64,000 bases of DNA from Massilia litorea (GTDB lineage Bacteria; Pseudomonadota; Gammaproteobacteria; Burkholderiales; Burkholderiaceae_D): the NCBI RefSeq assembly GCF_015101885.1, contig NZ_CP062941.1, forward strand, positions 1,178,001 through 1,242,000, read 5' to 3'. Both the position numbers and the translations under genes were made by a program. The notes under the pieces were generated by a model that saw only the letters and a program-made list of their open reading frames with translations, did not search any database and was not told the origin of the DNA. How positions within the stretch are numbered: the first letter of the stretch is position 1; each line of letters starts with the position of its first letter. This document shows, piece by piece, positions 26,335-37,570 of this stretch.

Positions 26335-27659
26335 GGCCGGGGCTTGGGCTGACTGAGGAGGCGTAGCTCGGCACTGCGCGCGTGCGCCTGCAGCCCTTCT
26401 CCATAGGCCAGCTCGGCCGCAACCTTGCCCAGGGTCTGGGCGCCCGCCTCGCTCACGTGCAGGATCGACGAGCGCTTCTGGAAGTCATACACACCCAGGG
26501 GCGACGAAAAACGCGCCGTGCGCGAGGTCGGCAGCACGTGATTCGGGCCGCAGCAATAGTCGCCCAGTGCTTCGCTCGAGAACTGGCCGAGGAACATCGC
26601 GCCGGCATGGCGAATCCGGTCGGCCCACTGCTGCGGGTGCTCGGCGGAGATTTCGAGGTGTTCGGCGGCGATGTCGTTGGCGATCGCGCAGGCTTCTTCC
26701 ATGTCGCGCACTTTGATCAATGCGCCGCGGTCGCTCAGCGAGGTCGTAATGGTCTCGTGGCGCGGCATGGTCGGCAGCAGCTTGTGGATGCTCGCTTCGA
26801 CTTGCGCGATGTAGTCCGCGTCCGGGCACAGCAGGATCGCCTGCGCCAGTTCGTCGTGCTCGGCCTGCGAGAACAGGTCCATCGCAACCCAGTCCGGATC
26901 GGTAGTGCCGTCGCACAGCACCAGGATCTCCGATGGACCGGCGATCATGTCGATGCCGACCGTGCCGAACACGCGGCGCTTGGCGGCGGCGACATAGGCG
27001 TTACCCGGACCGACGATTTTATCCACGGCCGGAATCGTCTCGGTGCCGTAGGCCAGCGCGGCCACGGCCTGGGCGCCGCCGATGGTGATCACGCGCGTCA
27101 CGCCGGCAATCGCGGCAGCAGCCAGCACCATCTGGTTTTTCACGCCGTCCGGAGTCGGCACCACCATCACGATGTCTTTTACCCCAGCCACCTGCGCCGG
27201 GATCGCGTTCATCAATACCGACGACGGATACGCCGCTTTACCGCCGGGTACATAGATGCCGACGCGGTCCAGCGGCGTGACGCGCTGGCCGAGGACCGTG
27301 CCATCGGGCTCGGTATAGCTAAAACCGTTCAGTTCCTGCTTCTGGCGTTCGTGGAATGCACGCACGCGCTCGGCCGCTGTCTGCAGCGCCTCGCGCTGGG
27401 CAGGCGGCAGCGCGTCGAGCGCCGCTTGCAGTTCTTCCTGCGACAGGTCGAAGGCGGCCATGCTCCCGGCGCTGACGCGATCGAACCGGTTCGTGTATTC
27501 GAGCACGGCAGCGTCGCCGCGCTGCTTCACGTCAGCCAGGATTTTACTGACGGCCGTTTCGATCGCATCGTCGGTCGCGGCCTCGAAAGCCAGCAGCGCA
27601 TGCAGCTGCTGCGTAAAACCGTCGTGGGTGGAGTCGAGTTTGCGGATCTGTACAGCCAT
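26331..27659 (-). CDS. hisD: Histidinol dehydrogenase
   Basis: This 442-residue protein oxidises histidinol to histidine in two NAD steps with zinc. Visible motifs are the [13 protein letters not shown] and [16 protein letters not shown] loops, [12 protein letters not shown], the [10 protein letters not shown] zinc region and the late [20 protein letters not shown]. It lies 3 nt from hisG and overlaps the methyltransferase by four bases. Confidence 0.97.
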   Translation of the reverse strand: MAVQIRKLDSTHDGFTQQLHALLAFEAATDDAIETAVSKILADVKQRGDAAVLEYTNRFDRVSAGSMAAFDLSQEELQAALDALPPAQREALQTAAERVRAFHERQKQELNGFSYTEPDGTVLGQRVTPLDRVGIYVPGGKAAYPSSVLMNAIPAQVAGVKDIVMVVPTPDGVKNQMVLAAAAIAGVTRVITIGGAQAVAALAYGTETIPAVDKIVGPGNAYVAAAKRRVFGTVGIDMIAGPSEILVLCDGTTDPDWVAMDLFSQAEHDELAQAILLCPDADYIAQVEASIHKLLPTMPRHETITTSLSDRGALIKVRDMEEACAIANDIAAEHLEISAEHPQQWADRIRHAGAMFLGQFSSEALGDYCCGPNHVLPTSRTARFSSPLGVYDFQKRSSILHVSEAGAQTLGKVAAELAYGEGLQAHARSAELRLLSQPKPRP

Positions 27660-27662
27660 GGG

Positions 27663-28346
27663 TCAGCCTTGTTGCGGTTGGAGTGTCGAGGCCTTCTCAA
27701 AAGCCTCGATGATGGGTTGCAGGCGCGCGCGCTTCAACTTCAGCGCGGCCTGGTTCACGACCAGGCGCGAGGAGATCTCCATGATCTTCTCGACTTCGAC
27801 CAGGTTGTTCGCACGCAGGGTGCCGCCGGTCGACACCACGTCGACGATGGCGTCCGACAGGCCGACCAGCGGCGCCAGTTCCATCGAGCCGTACAGTTTG
27901 ATGAGGTCGACGTGCACGCCCTTGCTTGCGAAGTGCTGGCGCGCGGTGTTCACGAACTTGGTGGCCACGCGCAGGCGCGCGCCCTGGCGCACGGCCGTCT
28001 CGTAGTCGAAGCCGGCATTCACCGCCACCGACATGCGGCAACGGGCGATGTTCAGGTCGACCGGCTGGTACAGCCCTTCGCCGCCATGCTCGAGCAGCAC
28101 GTCCTTGCCGGCCACGCCGAAGTCGGCCGCGCCATACTGGACATAGGTCGGCACGTCGCTGGCGCGCACGATCAGCACGCGCACGCCCGGGTCGTTGGTC
28201 GCCAGGATCAGCTTGCGCGAGGTTTCCGGATTCTCGGTGACGACGATGCCGGCCGCTTCCAGCAGCGGCAGCGTGTCTTCAAAAATCCGGCCTTTTGACA
28301 GGGCCAGGATCAGGCCCTGGTCCGTCGATTGTGTTGCGATGCTCAT
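27663..28346 (-). CDS. hisG: ATP phosphoribosyltransferase, short form
   Basis: It has 227 residues, the short HisG(S) type lacking the C-terminal regulatory ACT-like domain; this form needs HisZ for activity and feedback by histidine. [20 protein letters not shown] and the PRPP loop [14 protein letters not shown] are clear. hisZ is not in this window. It commits ATP and PRPP to histidine synthesis. Confidence 0.96.
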   Translation of the reverse strand: MSIATQSTDQGLILALSKGRIFEDTLPLLEAAGIVVTENPETSRKLILATNDPGVRVLIVRASDVPTYVQYGAADFGVAGKDVLLEHGGEGLYQPVDLNIARCRMSVAVNAGFDYETAVRQGARLRVATKFVNTARQHFASKGVHVDLIKLYGSMELAPLVGLSDAIVDVVSTGGTLRANNLVEVEKIMEISSRLVVNQAALKLKRARLQPIIEAFEKASTLQPQQG

Positions 28347-28364
28347 GGCGCCTTTACTTAATAA

Positions 28365-29615
<1,251 letters not shown>

Positions 29616-29852
29616 TTAGCCTCCGTATTCTTCAGGCGTCAGGGTTTTCATCGACAGCGCGTGGATCTCTTCGCGCATGCGATCGCCCAGCGCCGCATAG
29701 ACCAGCTGGTGGCGCTGGATCGGGCGCTTGCCGGCAAACGCAGGCGAAACGATCAGGGCCGAGAAGTGACGGCCATCGCCCTCGACCGTCAAATGCGTGC
29801 ATTGCAGGCCGTTTTCGATGTAGCTGTGGATCAGTTCTGGAGTGGTCGACAC
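29616..29852 (-). CDS. BolA/IbaG-family protein
   Basis: It has 78 residues with the BolA fold: CTHLTVEGDGRHFSALIVS, AGKRPIQRHQLVYAALG (helix-turn-helix-like KR-x(3)-HQ-x-VY) and a conserved IHALSMKT. The short IbaG type usually lies upstream of murA, as here. These proteins partner monothiol glutaredoxins in Fe-S trafficking; a CGFS glutaredoxin is encoded at 52302. Confidence 0.9.
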   Translation of the reverse strand: MSTTPELIHSYIENGLQCTHLTVEGDGRHFSALIVSPAFAGKRPIQRHQLVYAALGDRMREEIHALSMKTLTPEEYGG

Positions 29853-29891
29853 GATAATTCCTAAATATTAATGACGCCTTAGTGGCGTAAT

Positions 29892-30659
29892 TTAGTGGCG
29901 TAACTTATAGCCGCCGCGCAGCAAATTGATCGCCACTGCCGCCAGCACCGCGAAGAAGGCGGAGACGATGGCAAGGCTGGTCCACGGCGAGATATCGGAC
30001 TGGCCGAAGAAGCCGTGGCGGAACCCGTCAATCATATAAAAGAACGGGTTGAAATGCGAGACCGCCTGCCAGAATCCGGGCAGCGAGTGGATCGAATAGA
30101 ACACCCCGGCGAGGAAAGTGGCCGGCATGATCAGGAAATTCTGGAACGCGGCCAGCTGGTCGAATTTATCGGCCCAGATACCGGCGATCACGCCCAGCGT
30201 GCCGAGTATGGCCGCGCCCAGGATCGCGAACACGATGATCCACAGCGGCGCCGCGAAACTCAGGTGCGCGAACCAGGCGGTAATCGCGAACACGCCCGCG
30301 CCCACGGCCAGGCCACGCACGACGGACGCGGCCACATAGGCCAGCAGGATTTCCCAGTGCGACAGCGGCGGCAGCAGGATAAACACCAGGTTGCCCGTGA
30401 TCTTGGACTGGATCAGGGACGAGGACGAATTGGCGAACGCATTTTGCAGCACGCTCATCATCACCAGGCCCGGCACCAGGAAGGCCGTGTAATTCACGCC
30501 CGGATAGACTTCCACTCGCCCCTCGAGCACGTGGCCGAAGATCAGCAGGTAGAGCATGGCCGTCAGGATCGGCGCGGCGATGGTTTGCGTCGCGACCTTC
30601 CAGAAGCGCAGCATTTCTTTATAGAACAGGGTGCGGAAACCGACAGATACAAAACTCAC
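29892..30659 (-). CDS. ABC-2 type exporter permease
   Basis: The protein has 255 residues with six hydrophobic helices. The signature PATFLAGVFYSIHSLPGFWQ is that of ABC-2 (NodJ/YadH-type) permeases. It overlaps the ATPase gene by four bases. In proteobacteria this pair sits between mla and bolA/murA genes and is annotated as an envelope exporter of unknown substrate. Confidence 0.9.
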   Translation of the reverse strand: MSFVSVGFRTLFYKEMLRFWKVATQTIAAPILTAMLYLLIFGHVLEGRVEVYPGVNYTAFLVPGLVMMSVLQNAFANSSSSLIQSKITGNLVFILLPPLSHWEILLAYVAASVVRGLAVGAGVFAITAWFAHLSFAAPLWIIVFAILGAAILGTLGVIAGIWADKFDQLAAFQNFLIMPATFLAGVFYSIHSLPGFWQAVSHFNPFFYMIDGFRHGFFGQSDISPWTSLAIVSAFFAVLAAVAINLLRGGYKLRH

Positions 30660-31576
30660 AGCGCGCCCTTTTCCATGATCTGGATAAAAATGTCTTCGAG
30701 GTCGGCCTGCTGCAGCTGCATCTCGTCGATGACGGCGCCCGATTCGCGCAGCCGCGCCAGGATCGGCTCGACCTCGGCGTATTCGTTGACGCGCAGGCTG
30801 TATTTATTGCCGCTACCGTTCCCGTGTTCGTCGTGCGAGACCAGGTGGCGCAGGTCCTGAGGTAAATCGCCGCTTTTCAGGTGCACGATCAGCTGCGAAC
30901 CGGACACGCGGCGCAGCAGCGCGCTCATCGTATCGAGTGCAACGACCTGGCCCGACTTCAGCATCGCCACGCGCTGGCACATGGCCTGCGCTTCTTCCAG
31001 GTAGTGGGTGGTCAGCACGACCGTGTGCCCACCCTCCCGGTTCAGGCGCGAGATGAATTTCCACAGGGTCTGGCGCAGCTCGACGTCGACGCCGGCGGTC
31101 GGCTCATCTAAAACGATGACGGGTGGTTTATGGACCAGGGCCTGCGCGACCAGCACGCGCCGCTTCATGCCGCCCGACAGCGCGCGCATGTTGACGTCGG
31201 CTTTATTGGTGAGATCGAGGTTTTCCATGACCTCGTCGATCCATTTGTCGTTGTTCTTGATGCCGAAGTAGCCCGACTGCAGGCGCAGGGTTTCGCGCAC
31301 GGTGAAGAACGGGTCGAACACGAGTTCCTGGGGCACCACGCCCAGTTTTTTTCTCGCTTCGCGGAAATCGGTGACGACGTCATGGCCGTGGATCTGCACG
31401 CTGCCGACGTCGGGCCGGATCAGGCCGGCGATAGTGGAAATCAGGGTCGTCTTGCCGGCGCCGTTGGGGCCGAGCAGGCCGAAGAACTCGCCCTGTTCGA
31501 TCGTCAGGGAAACGCCTTTCAAGGCTTTAAAGCCCTTGTAGCTTTTCTCGACGCTGTTAATCTGGATCGCTGTCAT
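30656..31576 (-). CDS. ABC-2 type exporter ATP-binding protein
   Basis: The 306-residue protein is taken from ATG 31576 (MTAIQINSVEKSYKG); an in-frame GTG 24 bases upstream lacks similarity. Walker A is GPNGAGKTTL, the signature ALSGGMKRRVLVAQALV, Walker B VIVLDEPTAGVD, and the H-loop TTHYLEEAQ. It is of the YadG/CcmA type, energising the permease encoded next. Confidence 0.94.
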   Translation of the reverse strand: MTAIQINSVEKSYKGFKALKGVSLTIEQGEFFGLLGPNGAGKTTLISTIAGLIRPDVGSVQIHGHDVVTDFREARKKLGVVPQELVFDPFFTVRETLRLQSGYFGIKNNDKWIDEVMENLDLTNKADVNMRALSGGMKRRVLVAQALVHKPPVIVLDEPTAGVDVELRQTLWKFISRLNREGGHTVVLTTHYLEEAQAMCQRVAMLKSGQVVALDTMSALLRRVSGSQLIVHLKSGDLPQDLRHLVSHDEHGNGSGNKYSLRVNEYAEVEPILARLRESGAVIDEMQLQQADLEDIFIQIMEKGAL

Positions 31577-31839
31577 TGTTCTTTGGAGTGGCTGCGGCAC
31601 AGGCGTGCGCAGGCCGGGCGGGGAAACGACCCATTATAGGGGAAATCGGGAATGCAAGAGCCCGGCGGCATTGGACATGCCGTAGGCATGGGATAGTACG
31701 AGGTAGTGTGATGAACGTTGACGGCGGTGTAACGTAGGGTGGGCACTTGTGCCCACGCGGTACGACAGGCGATACGCCGCATGCATTCAAACCTTACGCG
31801 TGGGCACAGGTGCCCACCCTACGTTACTGCCAACGTACA
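31577..31839. repeat. Intergenic BIME-like REP palindrome pair
   Basis: TAACGTAGGGTGGGCAC (31730-31746) and GTGCCCACCCTACGTTA (31810-31826) form a perfect 17-bp inverted repeat with 63 nt between. Each arm continues into its own small palindrome (GTGGGCAC-TT-GTGCCCAC, then CGTGGGCACaggtgcccac). This is the clearest member of a dispersed palindrome family in the window and breaks the otherwise tight spacing between mlaB and the exporter. Confidence 0.85.
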
Positions 31840-32115
31840 CTAGGACCGTGCCAGCAACCCATCCAGCCCGTACAGCTGCGTCAACGCATCGATATTGCCC
31901 GGCACATTGATGAACGTGAGCTTCTGCCCCGCATCGCGCGCGCGGCGCTGCCAGGCCAGCAGCAAGGCCACGCCGGACGAATCGGCGGCGCGCACGCCGC
32001 CCAGGTCGAACACGGTCTCGCCGGCCCGGATCGCGGCGCAGCCCTGCTCCAGGGCCGCGTCTGCGGTCTCGAAGGTGAGGGCGTCGAGCGACAGCATCGG
32101 ATTTGCTTCGGCCAT
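31840..32115 (-). CDS. mlaB: STAS-domain protein MlaB
   Basis: It has 91 residues. The STAS fold carries the conserved Asp-Ser-Ser switch in RAADSSGVALLLAW, followed by the amphipathic helix. It is the cytoplasmic partner that stabilises MlaF in the phospholipid transporter MlaFEDB. It begins 2 nt downstream of the mlaC stop. Confidence 0.9.
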   Translation of the reverse strand: MAEANPMLSLDALTFETADAALEQGCAAIRAGETVFDLGGVRAADSSGVALLLAWQRRARDAGQKLTFINVPGNIDALTQLYGLDGLLARS

Positions 32116-32117
32116 GT

Positions 32118-32765
32118 TTACTTAGGGGCCTTCAAGGGCTTGCTGGCCAGTTGCTTGTTGCGGTCGGCCAGCTTGGTGATCAGGCCGTCGACACCCGACT
32201 TGTTGATCTCGGCAGCAAAGGTACCCTTGTAGGTCTCGACCAGCCAGGCGCCCAGCACGTTGATGTCGTAGATCTTCCAGCCTTGATTACCCTTGGCCAG
32301 GCGGTAGTTCAGGGTGATCGGCTCGCCGCGGGTGACGTTCACCTGCGAACGCACTTCGACGTCGGTATCGGTCGGCTCCGCGCGCATCGGCTTGAACTCG
32401 ACGGTTTCGTTCTTGATCTGCGACAGCGCGCCGGAATAGGTGTAGACCAGCAGCGTGCGGAATTCTTCCGACAGGCGTTTCTGCTGTTCAGGGGTGGCCT
32501 GGCGCCAGAAGCGGCCGGCCGCCTGGGCCGTCATTTTTTCGGCGTCGACATACGGCAGGATCTTGGAATTGACGAGTTCCATGATCTTGTTGCGGTTGCC
32601 GGACTGGATGTCCTTGTCGGCTTTCACGGTCTCGATGACGTCGGCGCTGATGCGCTTGACGAGCACGTCCGGCGCTTCGTTGGTGGCCGGGGCCGGCGCG
32701 GCGATGACGCTGGTGGCGAAAGCGAGGGTTGCGGCGGTGGCGATGAGTTGGGCGATTGGTTTCAT
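32118..32765 (-). CDS. mlaC: Periplasmic phospholipid-binding protein MlaC
   Basis: This 215-residue protein has a Sec signal peptide (TSVIAAPAP cleavage region) and an MlaC/Ttg2 fold: KILPYVDAEKMTAQAAG, the EEFRTLLVYTYSGAL helix and GWKIYDINVLGAWLVETYK. It ferries lipids between MlaA at the outer membrane and MlaD at the inner membrane. Confidence 0.95.
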   Translation of the reverse strand: MKPIAQLIATAATLAFATSVIAAPAPATNEAPDVLVKRISADVIETVKADKDIQSGNRNKIMELVNSKILPYVDAEKMTAQAAGRFWRQATPEQQKRLSEEFRTLLVYTYSGALSQIKNETVEFKPMRAEPTDTDVEVRSQVNVTRGEPITLNYRLAKGNQGWKIYDINVLGAWLVETYKGTFAAEINKSGVDGLITKLADRNKQLASKPLKAPK

Positions 32766-32844
32766 AAGCTCTCTTTTCTGGTCGTTTGCGGGAGTCTGTC
32801 GGGCGCCGCGTCAAGCGGCGTCCTACGGGCCTTGCTACATTCCA

Positions 32845-33645
32845 TTACTTCCGCTGCGTTTCGGTTGCGTTCGAGGCCGGTTCCGGCACCACTTGCGTGT
32901 TCGATGCCGGTACGTCTTCCTTCGGCGCATCTTTCTGCGGTCCCGACTCGCCGTCGTACACACGGCTCTGGCGGCGTTGCAGGTAGCCGTCACGGATGAA
33001 CTCGTAACGGTCGAGCGCGGCTTCCTCGAACAGGTTCGATGCTTCCAGCACCGATGCGCGCTGGTCGACCGCGCGCACGCCGATACCGATGTTACGCACG
33101 TTCACCGGATTCTTGTAGGCCCATGGATCGGCCCAGATATCGGCAGGCAATGCAGCGGTGTCACGAATCGTAGATGGGCCCAACAATGGCAACATCAAGT
33201 AGGGACCGGAAGGAACACCCCAGACACCCAGGGTCTGGCCAAAGTCTTCGTTGTGTTTCTGCATCCCCGCTTCCGACGCGATGTCGAGGATTCCGGCGAT
33301 GCCGAAGGTCGAATTCAGCGCGAAACGCATGAAATCGGTCGCGCCGTCTGCGCCCTTGCCTTGCAGGAAGTTGTTGACCGAGCTCCAGGCGTCCGACAAG
33401 TTGCCGAAGAAGTTACTCACGCCCGTTTGCGCGAAGCCCGGCAATACCTTCTTGTAGGCGGTCGCGGCCGGCTTCAGGGCCACGCGGTCGACCGTGTCGT
33501 TGAACGCGAACGTTGCGCGGTTGAATTTTTCCAGCGGGTCTTGCGGATTGCTCGGGGTGGCGCAGCCGGACAGCACGGCGCAGCTTGCCGCGGCCAGTGC
33601 CAGTCCACGCCAGCGCGGCAGCGACGTCATGTTCTTCTTCTTCAT
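32845..33645 (-). CDS. mlaA: Outer-membrane lipoprotein MlaA (VacJ)
   Basis: The protein has 266 residues with a lipobox in AVLSGCATP. DPLEKFNRATFAFND, NFFGNLSDAWSSVNN, FGQTLGVWGVPSGPYLMLPLLGPS in pieces and DPWAYKNPVN are VacJ motifs. It removes phospholipids from the outer leaflet of the outer membrane. A Lys-rich start overlaps the mlaD stop (ATGA); the C-terminal tail is long and polar. It lies within the mla operon here, unlike in E. coli. Confidence 0.95.
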   Translation of the reverse strand: MKKKNMTSLPRWRGLALAAASCAVLSGCATPSNPQDPLEKFNRATFAFNDTVDRVALKPAATAYKKVLPGFAQTGVSNFFGNLSDAWSSVNNFLQGKGADGATDFMRFALNSTFGIAGILDIASEAGMQKHNEDFGQTLGVWGVPSGPYLMLPLLGPSTIRDTAALPADIWADPWAYKNPVNVRNIGIGVRAVDQRASVLEASNLFEEAALDRYEFIRDGYLQRRQSRVYDGESGPQKDAPKEDVPASNTQVVPEPASNATETQRK

Positions 33646-34115
33646 TTACTGTCTTCCTTTCCTTCGGCAGCCTTGCTGTAGATGAACTGATTGATCAGGT
33701 CTTCCAGCACGGTGGCCGATTGCGTACGGTTGATTCGATCTCCGTCGACGAGGTTTTTCGTGTCGCCGCCCGGTTCGATGCCAATGTATTGCTCGCCCAG
33801 CAGTCCCGCCGTCAGGATCTTGAGCGACGAATCTTTCGGGAACTTGTAGTTCGGATCCAGGTCGAGGCGGACCATGGCCTGGTAGGTTTTGTCGTCGAAA
33901 CTGATGTTGCCCACCCGGCCGACCACGACACCGGCGCTCTTGACTGGCGCCTGTGGCTTCAATCCACCAATGTTGTCGAACTTGCCGACGACGGCATAGG
34001 TCTCGGCAAACGACAGCGAGCTCATATTCCCGGCCTGCAGCGCCAGGAACAACACGGCGGCAGCGCCCAGCAGGACGAACAGGCCGACCCAGACATCGAT
34101 GATTTTACGGTGCAT
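33642..34115 (-). CDS. mlaD: MCE-domain protein MlaD
   Basis: It has 157 residues: one N-terminal helix (WVGLFVLLGAAAVLFLAL) and a single MCE domain (YAVVGKFDNIGGLKPQAPVK, LLGEQYIGIEPG). It forms the hexameric lipid-binding ring on MlaE in the inner membrane. Confidence 0.96.
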   Translation of the reverse strand: MHRKIIDVWVGLFVLLGAAAVLFLALQAGNMSSLSFAETYAVVGKFDNIGGLKPQAPVKSAGVVVGRVGNISFDDKTYQAMVRLDLDPNYKFPKDSSLKILTAGLLGEQYIGIEPGGDTKNLVDGDRINRTQSATVLEDLINQFIYSKAAEGKEDSK

Positions 34116-34171
34116 AGTATTTCCTAGTATTCAGGCCGTCTGTGCGCGGCCAAACGAAACGATTTTTATTG

Positions 34172-34954
34172 TTACTGCGTGAACATCAGGGCGGTCATGA
34201 CGAAGTCGAGGCCCAGCACCAGCAGCGAGGCGATGACGACGGTGCGCGTGGTGGCGCGTGCCACGTCGGCCGGGGTCGGCTTCACGTGGTAGCCCTGGAA
34301 CACGGCGGTAAACGTCACGGCAATGCCGAACACGAAACTTTTGATGACGCTGCTGACTACGTCGCGGTTGACATCGACGCCGGCCTGCATCTGCGACCAG
34401 AAGGCGCCTTCGTCCAGGCTGAGCATTTTGACGGCGACCAGGTAGCTGCCCATGATGCCGACGGCCGAGAACACGGCGGCCAGCACCGGCATCGCAATCA
34501 CGCCACCCCAGAAACGCGGCGCCAGCACGCGCTGCACCGGATTCACCGCCATCATTTCCATGGCCGACAGCTGCTCTCCGGCTTTCATGAGGCCGATCTC
34601 GGCGGTGAGCGAGGTGCCGGCACGGCCTGCGAACAGCAAGGCGGTGACGACCGGGCCCAGTTCACGGATCAGAGACAGGGCGGTGAGCGAACCGAGTTTT
34701 TCCTCGGCGCCGAACTGGATCAGGTTCACGTAGAACTGCAGGCCCAGCACCAGGCCGACGAACAGGCCGGAGACGATGGTGATGACCAGCGAGTAGTTAC
34801 CAATAAAGTGAACTTGCTCGGAAATCAGGCTCGGACGGCGCCAGGCGCCGGGCGAAAAACGCAGCAGGTTGAAAAACGCGCGCGTTGCAAAACCGAGGTT
34901 CTCGATCGATTCGCGCACGGTGGCGCCGGCGCCTTCAACGAAACGCATGATCAT
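34172..34954 (-). CDS. mlaE: Phospholipid ABC transporter permease MlaE
   Basis: It has 260 residues with five to six helices. The MlaE/permease motifs RELGPVVTALLFAGRAG and TAEIGLMKAGEQLSAMEMM are intact. It overlaps mlaF by four bases. Confidence 0.96.
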   Translation of the reverse strand: MIMRFVEGAGATVRESIENLGFATRAFFNLLRFSPGAWRRPSLISEQVHFIGNYSLVITIVSGLFVGLVLGLQFYVNLIQFGAEEKLGSLTALSLIRELGPVVTALLFAGRAGTSLTAEIGLMKAGEQLSAMEMMAVNPVQRVLAPRFWGGVIAMPVLAAVFSAVGIMGSYLVAVKMLSLDEGAFWSQMQAGVDVNRDVVSSVIKSFVFGIAVTFTAVFQGYHVKPTPADVARATTRTVVIASLLVLGLDFVMTALMFTQ

Positions 34955-35754
34955 TTCTGCGCTCCCAGACCCAGGTCGTCGGCCAGCGACTTCCCTGGAT
35001 AGTGGAAGGGCACCGGACCGTCCGGCTCGGCATTGACGAATTGTTTGACATACGGGTCCTGCGAGACGCGCAGCTCGGCCGGGGTGCCTTCGGCGACGAT
35101 CTTGCCGGCCGACATGAAGTACACATAGTCCGCGATGGCGAAGGTTTCGTTCACGTCGTGCGAGACCAGGATGGACGTGGAGCCGAGCGCATCGTTCAGG
35201 TTGCGGATCAGGTTGGCGGTCAGGCCCATCGAGATCGGATCGAGGCCGGCGAATGGCTCGTCGTACATGATCAGTTCAGGGTCGAGCGCGATCGCGCGCG
35301 CCACGGCAACGCGACGCGCCATGCCGCCCGAGATTTCGCCCGGTTTCAATTTGGAAGCGTTGCGCAGGCCGACCGCGTTCAGCTTCATCAGCACCAGGTC
35401 GCGGATCAGCTCTTCCGGCAAGTCGGTATGCTCGCGCAGCGGGAAGGCGACGTTGTCGAAAATGGTGAGATCGGTAAACAGCGCGCCGAACTGGAACAGC
35501 ATGCCCATCCGGCGGCGCAGGCGATACAGCCCCTCGGTGCGCAGCTCGTGCACGACCTCGCCGCCGACCCGGACTGCGCCGCGCTGCGGACGGATCTGTC
35601 CGCCAATCAGGCGCAGCACCGTGGTCTTGCCGCAGCCGGAACCACCCATCACGGCAATGAGCTTGCCGCGCGGGAAATCCATGCGCAGGTTCGACAGGAT
35701 CTTGCGATCGCCGTAGGCGAACTCGAGATCACGTATTTCTACAAGGTTAGACAC
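34951..35754 (-). CDS. mlaF: Phospholipid ABC transporter ATP-binding protein MlaF
   Basis: The protein has 267 residues with a GTG start; no strong Shine-Dalgarno is visible before it. Walker A is GGSGCGKTTVLRL, the signature EISGGMARRVAVARAIA, Walker B IMYDEPFAGLD. It is the first gene of the mla operon and of the whole leftward block down to tatC. Confidence 0.95.
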   Translation of the reverse strand: MSNLVEIRDLEFAYGDRKILSNLRMDFPRGKLIAVMGGSGCGKTTVLRLIGGQIRPQRGAVRVGGEVVHELRTEGLYRLRRRMGMLFQFGALFTDLTIFDNVAFPLREHTDLPEELIRDLVLMKLNAVGLRNASKLKPGEISGGMARRVAVARAIALDPELIMYDEPFAGLDPISMGLTANLIRNLNDALGSTSILVSHDVNETFAIADYVYFMSAGKIVAEGTPAELRVSQDPYVKQFVNAEPDGPVPFHYPGKSLADDLGLGAQK

Positions 35755-35990
35755 AGGGGGGATAGTCGGATTTTGGGAATCCCGTATTGTAGTGCAGAAA
35801 CTGCAATCCCTGCTTGGGACAGCCCCGTTTCACTCCGGGTTCCGACGCGTGGCTACAACACTAATAACCGAAAAGTCAGATATTTCGTGCCGCAAGTCAT
35901 TGTTTTTGTTGAGATATGCATATGTGTCAACGTTGCAGTTTGTTGACAGGAAACAACATTCCTACGGTGCAGCAAGCATTGCACGTTCCG

Positions 35991-36016
35991 TCCGATGGGC
36001 TCGAGAGCCCATCGGA
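35991..36016. repeat. 12-bp perfect palindrome after gltD
   Basis: TCCGATGGGCTC and GAGCCCATCGGA flank a GA centre. It lies ten bases after the gltD stop and has no T run on either strand. Its GGGCTC/GAGCCC core matches part of the REP-like elements at 60293, so it may serve as a protective or terminator-like hairpin for gltD mRNA. The rest of 35755-36025 shows no gene; the mlaF promoter must lie there. Confidence 0.7.
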
Positions 36017-36025
36017 GGCAGACAC

Positions 36026-37489
<1,464 letters not shown>

Positions 37490-37530
37490 GTTTTATCCTT
37501 TTAATTTCGATGCATTGCAGCTGGTTGAAT

Positions 37531-37557
37531 GCGTGGGCGGAGGACCGCCCACCCTAC
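37531..37557. repeat. REP-like hairpin between gltB and gltD
   Basis: GCGTGGGCGG-AGGA-CCGCCCACCCTACG: a GGGCGG/CCGCCC stem continuing into the CCACCCTAC core shared by elements at 31730 and 60293. It sits inside the gltB-gltD operon and could adjust relative expression. Confidence 0.65.
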
Positions 37558-37570
37558 GATCACGTTCTCG

